From Oreocharis arfaki (taxonomy: Eukaryota; Chordata; Aves; Passeriformes; Paramythiidae), in NCBI GenBank assembly GCA_013398015.1, contig VZRR01007857.1:703736-767735 (forward strand): a stretch of 64,000 nucleotides of DNA. Direction: 5' to 3'. Positions 61,126 to 64,000 of the stretch are shown piece by piece. Made by a program: the position numbers and the translations under genes. Every line of letters begins with the position of its first letter. The first letter of the stretch is position 1. The notes under the pieces were generated by a model. The model was not told where the DNA came from and ran no database searches. It worked only from the letters and a program-made list of their open reading frames with translations.

Positions 61126-62730
61126 GTACGTTCACTGCAGTGTAACAGAGTAGCAGTTGGGTAACAAAATGTGTAGATACTGTGATTAAAGTTTTTTGAA
61201 TCTGCATCGATGAAAAGAAATACAGTAAATTGCAGCACAATTTTACAGTTTGGGGGTGGGCTCCCCTGCTTACATCCTGATTTATACATACGTGTCTTCC
61301 AGTCTGCTGCTCATCGTATCAGGGATTCAGACTGTTAGTCTTTATTAAATGCTATGTGGTATCATGTCTTAAAACGTGATACTGTACCTGCACATATTTA
61401 ATTAGCTGACACAAAGGCTGCCTTCAAAAGTTTTAGGTTGCAGGAGCCACGCAGCCATGCCAGTACACCCAGGGAGCCAAAAATCTCTAAAATACTGTCC
61501 TGTAATTGTCGTTTAAAGTTGGTCAGTTTGCAGAAGAGTCACGATATTTTTCCCCCTCAGTTATTATAAATATTATTTAAAATGCAGTCAACCTTTTTAG
61601 GCTAAACATTTGAAAGATTCTCAGCTGAGATGGCTGTTACTTGCTAAACACACCTGAAATTCAAGTGTTGATGGGCATCTGGTCTTGGGTAGCCATACTG
61701 TGCATAAAATGCAACACTCAGTCATTTCTCCCTCATAACAAGTAGAACCATTTTGCTCCGCGTTTGCCAGGAGATGAGTGGTTCTAGATCTAAGGCACAA
61801 ATTTTTTGTTTAAAAATAAATTATAAAATTGAGGTAACTTTATAGAGATTTTTGCTGTCAACATTAGACATCTCAGTCTGAAGCAGCTTCGTGCAGTGCC
61901 TGCAGCACAGACTTTCCAGGATTGTGTTTGCATGAGAATCTGCTCAAGAAACATCTAAAATGCAAGCGGAAAACTTGCTTTTTATTTTCCCTATTCAAAC
62001 TGGATGAACTTTTAAACAAAGATGTGGTGACATGTGAGTGTGATTTCTAAACATTCCCCAGTTGCAAAAAAAAGTTGACTTAATAGTGGTGTGAGCAGGA
62101 TTATTTTTATCTGTTATATCACTTGAATGTGAAGGATGGTGTCCCCCAGAACAAATGGGAATAAGACTGACGGGAATAAAACCTGAAAGCACAAACTTAA
62201 TAGTTGGGTGCTGCGTAGAGGGTCAGACCCTCAAACCTGTGCACAGTGAAGTCCTGTCCACATCACTGCACACTCCTAGGAGTGAAAGCTGCATTTGTAC
62301 TCATGCTGTGAGCTCCGGGGAGTTGGGAGCACAACTCTTCTGCAGCCCTTTGTGGAGAAAAAAACCTGCTGAGCAGAAAACGCTGCTGAGGCTGCCCAGG
62401 GCTGAACGAGGCTGAGCTGGTCCCCGGTGGGTCCAAGAACATAAAGTGTGTAAAGATGTATAATGTTCTTCTGCATAGGACAGAGAGCCTGATCAGCTTA
62501 CAAATGGAAGCCTTTGCTCATCAGAGCCTCTGCCCCCATTCCTAAAGCCAAGCGTAGATGTCCAGAGCTCCACAGAAGTGTCACCCCATGGTCTGAGAAG
62601 ATTTTGAGGGGGGGAGGGGAGTAAATGACTTAAAGTATCTCAAATTGGCTGCACATTCATTATTCTTGTTTTATTGCCATCTTATCTTAAGAGGGAATAA
62701 CTTGGTAATTTTATGTTCTGTCTTCAACAG
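61126..62730 (+). other. Last SCAPER intron, 1.6 kb
   Basis: No supported exon is seen. The donor is gtacgttc and the acceptor is ctgtcttcaacag at 62730. Sequence is AT-rich for the first half and more mixed after about 62200. No repeat family or RNA gene is recognised. Confidence 0.88.
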
Positions 62731-62825
62731 AAAAATTTTTCAGTTCTCAAGATTATCTTGAGCTGTCCAACAGATTCCCCCGGCAGTCCTGGGAAGAAGC
62801 TCGACAGTTCTTCTTGAAAAAATAA
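62731..62825 (+). CDS. SCAPER: SCAPER terminal coding exon and stop
   Basis: The acceptor is ctgtcttcaacag. The first two bases complete a glutamate codon, then it reads KFFSSQDYLELSNRFPRQSW and EEARQFFLKK before the TAA at 62823-62825. SQDYLELSNRFP and EEARQFFLKK match the SCAPER C-terminus, which ends in a charged amphipathic helix. The coding length from 12813 is 1353 bases including the stop, an exact multiple of three. Confidence 0.97.
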
Positions 62826-63165
62826 GAGTTGTATTTAGTTTTTAAATCCCTAGTATCGTCACACTGACCGGTTCCTGCTAACTACCTTCTTTAAAACGCT
62901 GTTCCGAAACGTTTTTGATACTCTAAATACTTATGCTGTAGATATATAATTTGCACTATTTATATCCTAAGTACTGTAGATACTTCCAAGTTCTGTTTTG
63001 TAATTTTGGTAATTTGAGTTTATTTCGTTCGTGTATCCAATGTCATTATTTTGGTGTTTTCTGCCCTGTGGTGGGACTTGCACTGCAGAACTGCTGAAGT
63101 AAAGTTGCAGATAGAGGAAAATATGTTCTATATATCTTGTAATAAAATAACTTATTCTGTCTTGT
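62826..63165 (+). other. SCAPER: SCAPER 3' UTR
   Basis: The sequence from the stop codon to the estimated cleavage site is about 340 bases, AT-rich, and has no further open frame of note. It contains two Pumilio-type motifs (62937 and 62975) and ends shortly after an AATAAA at 63141. The exact 3' end is estimated, and longer isoforms using later signals cannot be excluded, although I see no second AATAAA before the GC-rich block. Confidence 0.8.
62937..62982 (+). promoter_or_regulatory. Two Pumilio response element motifs in the 3' UTR
   Basis: TGTAGATA, a perfect match to the UGUANAUA Pumilio consensus, occurs at 62937-62944 and again at 62975-62982, 38 bases apart. Paired elements in a short 3' UTR suggest repression or decay of the mRNA by PUM proteins. 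Binding is inferred from motif identity. Confidence 0.55.
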
Positions 63166-63175
63166 GTGACTTCTG
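63141..63175 (+). promoter_or_regulatory. SCAPER: Poly(A) signal and downstream GT-rich element
   Basis: A canonical AATAAA lies at 63141-63146. It is followed by the GT-rich run ctgtcttgtgtgacttctg at about 63157-63175, as expected for a cleavage and polyadenylation site. It lies about 315 bases past the SCAPER stop. Confidence 0.85.
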
Positions 63176-63409
63176 CATTATAATTGTCAGTGTGTTTGAA
63201 TTACCATAAGCAACACGGCTTAGAAAGAGGGAAAAAAACCCCACTAAGATGGCTTTCTCGTTAATCAAGAGTCAGTCAGAATCAAATCAAGGTAATTCGT
63301 CAGATCTGGCCCTGGGGAAAGTTTGCTTATAATTTTTTGGGTGATTGAGGATACGTCACCTAATACAGATTTTTTAGACCTCATGCATTTTTAACGTCTC
63401 GGTTAGACT
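63176..63409. other. Short intergenic spacer between SCAPER and a CpG island
   Basis: About 230 bases of ordinary AT-rich sequence separate the SCAPER poly(A) region from the GC-rich block. I see no minus-strand AATAAA (TTTATT on the plus strand) here, so there is no sign of a convergent gene ending in this gap. Confidence 0.7.
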
Positions 63410-64000
63410 TGAGCGAGGCTTGTTTAAGCCTCACGATGTTCTCTGCGCGGTGGAGGTTCCGCGGCGCGAAACTGAGCCGCGAGCGCGGCTTCCCGCGCGC
63501 GGGGGCGGGGAGGGGGCGCGCGACGCCCCGGGCCCTNGAGGCGTCGGCGGTCCTGAGGCGAGGCCGCCCGCCTCGCTCCAGTCCAGCCCCGGGGGAACGT
63601 GCGGAGTCCCAGCCCGACCCGGACGGAGCTAGGTAACCGCGGGGGCCTCGCGGCGGGGCTGGGGGGGCGGCAGGATCCCCATCATCACCTGTCCCCAGCC
63701 GGGAAATTGCTCGCCCCGGCGGTGCAGAGCAGCCCCGGGCTGAGGCGGCCCCGCAGGCCGAGCTTCTCCGTGCGCCCCGACGGCAGCTCGCCCTGCGAGC
63801 CCGGTCTCTACACACCCGCCCCCCAGCCTCTCGGGGTGGTGGAGCCACCGGGCGCCGCGCTGCCCATCCCCGGCAGCCTGGAGGGCTCCGGCAGGGCCCG
63901 ACTCTCCCCCCGCTCCCCGGGTGCCCGGGGGTGGGGACGGGGGCCCGGCTCGCCGTGGCTTGAGCTTGCCCGGGGCTGCGATCCCGCGGGGAGCTGGTCC
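63410..64000. promoter_or_regulatory. CpG island at the window's right edge
   Basis: From about 63410 the sequence becomes very GC-rich with dense CpG (runs such as gcgcgcgggggcgggg and gggggcgcgcgacgcc), unlike anything else in the window, and it continues past the end. GC-box-like GGGGCGGGG words are present. One base, at 63537, is undetermined (n). A donor-like CTAG|gtaacc at about 63633 and an acceptor-like cacctgtccccag ending at about 63701 would bracket a very short intron. After it one plus-strand frame stays open to the window end (starting GKLLAPAVQSSPGLRRPRRP), but I recognise no protein. The downstream gene expected from synteny is ISL2; no LIM or homeodomain sequence is visible. 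Confidence 0.75.

Larger units (their letters stand above)
1486..63165 (+). other. SCAPER: 3' part of the SCAPER transcription unit (terminal exons, introns and 3' UTR)
   Basis: Nine high-confidence exons plus one candidate form a single plus-strand gene. Joined, the nine exons read 450 codons without a stop and with matching phases at every junction. I recognise the product as SCAPER from characteristic segments such as QVFEGLTTGLL, SVQGPVDENPK, RQDPTGLTAALQATDL, VQSGRHPTVLQKLCQLPFQY and SQDYLELSNRFP. SCAPER is about 1400 residues in mammals, so the window covers roughly the last third and the gene starts upstream. The family is described as an ER-associated cytoplasmic protein that binds cyclin A/CDK2. 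It was later reported to link TTC5-marked ribosomes to the CCR4-NOT deadenylase in tubulin mRNA autoregulation. Human loss-of-function variants cause intellectual disability with retinitis pigmentosa. The 3' end position is estimated from the poly(A) signal. Confidence 0.95.

Noticed and set aside
63381..63848. 155-codon minus-strand open frame through the CpG island, considered as ISL2
   Set aside because: It shows no LIM zinc-finger or homeodomain residues, crosses an undetermined base and is Arg/Ala/Pro-rich as expected from composition.
1..64000. CRISPR arrays, tRNA or rRNA genes, insertion sequences, bacterial promoters
   Set aside because: None is seen; the intron-exon structure shows eukaryotic nuclear DNA.

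Overview
This is a stretch of vertebrate nuclear DNA, most likely from a bird or another sauropsid. It is AT-rich and almost entirely intronic. It carries the last exons of one large gene on the + strand, with GT-AG introns of 1.6 to 15 kb. I see no bacterial-style operons, no tRNA or rRNA genes, no Alu- or L1-like repeats, and only one plausible degraded CR1-type LINE remnant. Fairly compact introns, few repeats and a CR1-like remnant fit an avian genome; this is an inference.

The gene is SCAPER (S-phase cyclin A-associated protein in the endoplasmic reticulum). Nine exons join with consistent phases into a continuous 450-codon C-terminal coding segment: 12813-12928, 20802-20925, 26671-26900, 30441-30596, 39867-40104, 43145-43294, 58279-58470, 61074-61125 and 62731-62825. 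The stop codon is TAA at 62823-62825. A tenth exon at about 1486-1586 is plausible but less certain; it ends in the phase needed to join the 12813 exon. The 3' UTR carries two perfect Pumilio-type motifs and ends near an AATAAA at 63141 followed by a GT-rich element. The 5' portion of the gene lies before position 1.

A GC- and CpG-rich block begins about 240 bases past the SCAPER poly(A) region (about 63410) and runs to the window end. It holds a possible short exon/intron/exon arrangement that I could not assign to a gene. In vertebrates the gene beyond the 3' end of SCAPER is normally ISL2, a LIM-homeobox gene transcribed towards SCAPER. No LIM or homeodomain coding sequence is visible here.

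The most interesting reading of the window is regulatory. Islet and Scaper form a known ancient microsyntenic pair, and Scaper introns are known to carry Islet-linked enhancers. Several intron segments look like candidate enhancers: an octamer beside a palindrome of two TAATCC sites at 2539-2568, a CpG-enriched segment with tandem TGACAG motifs at about 18160-18540, a TAATTA/octamer cluster at about 46850-47260, and others. They are candidates from sequence composition only; cross-species conservation was not available.
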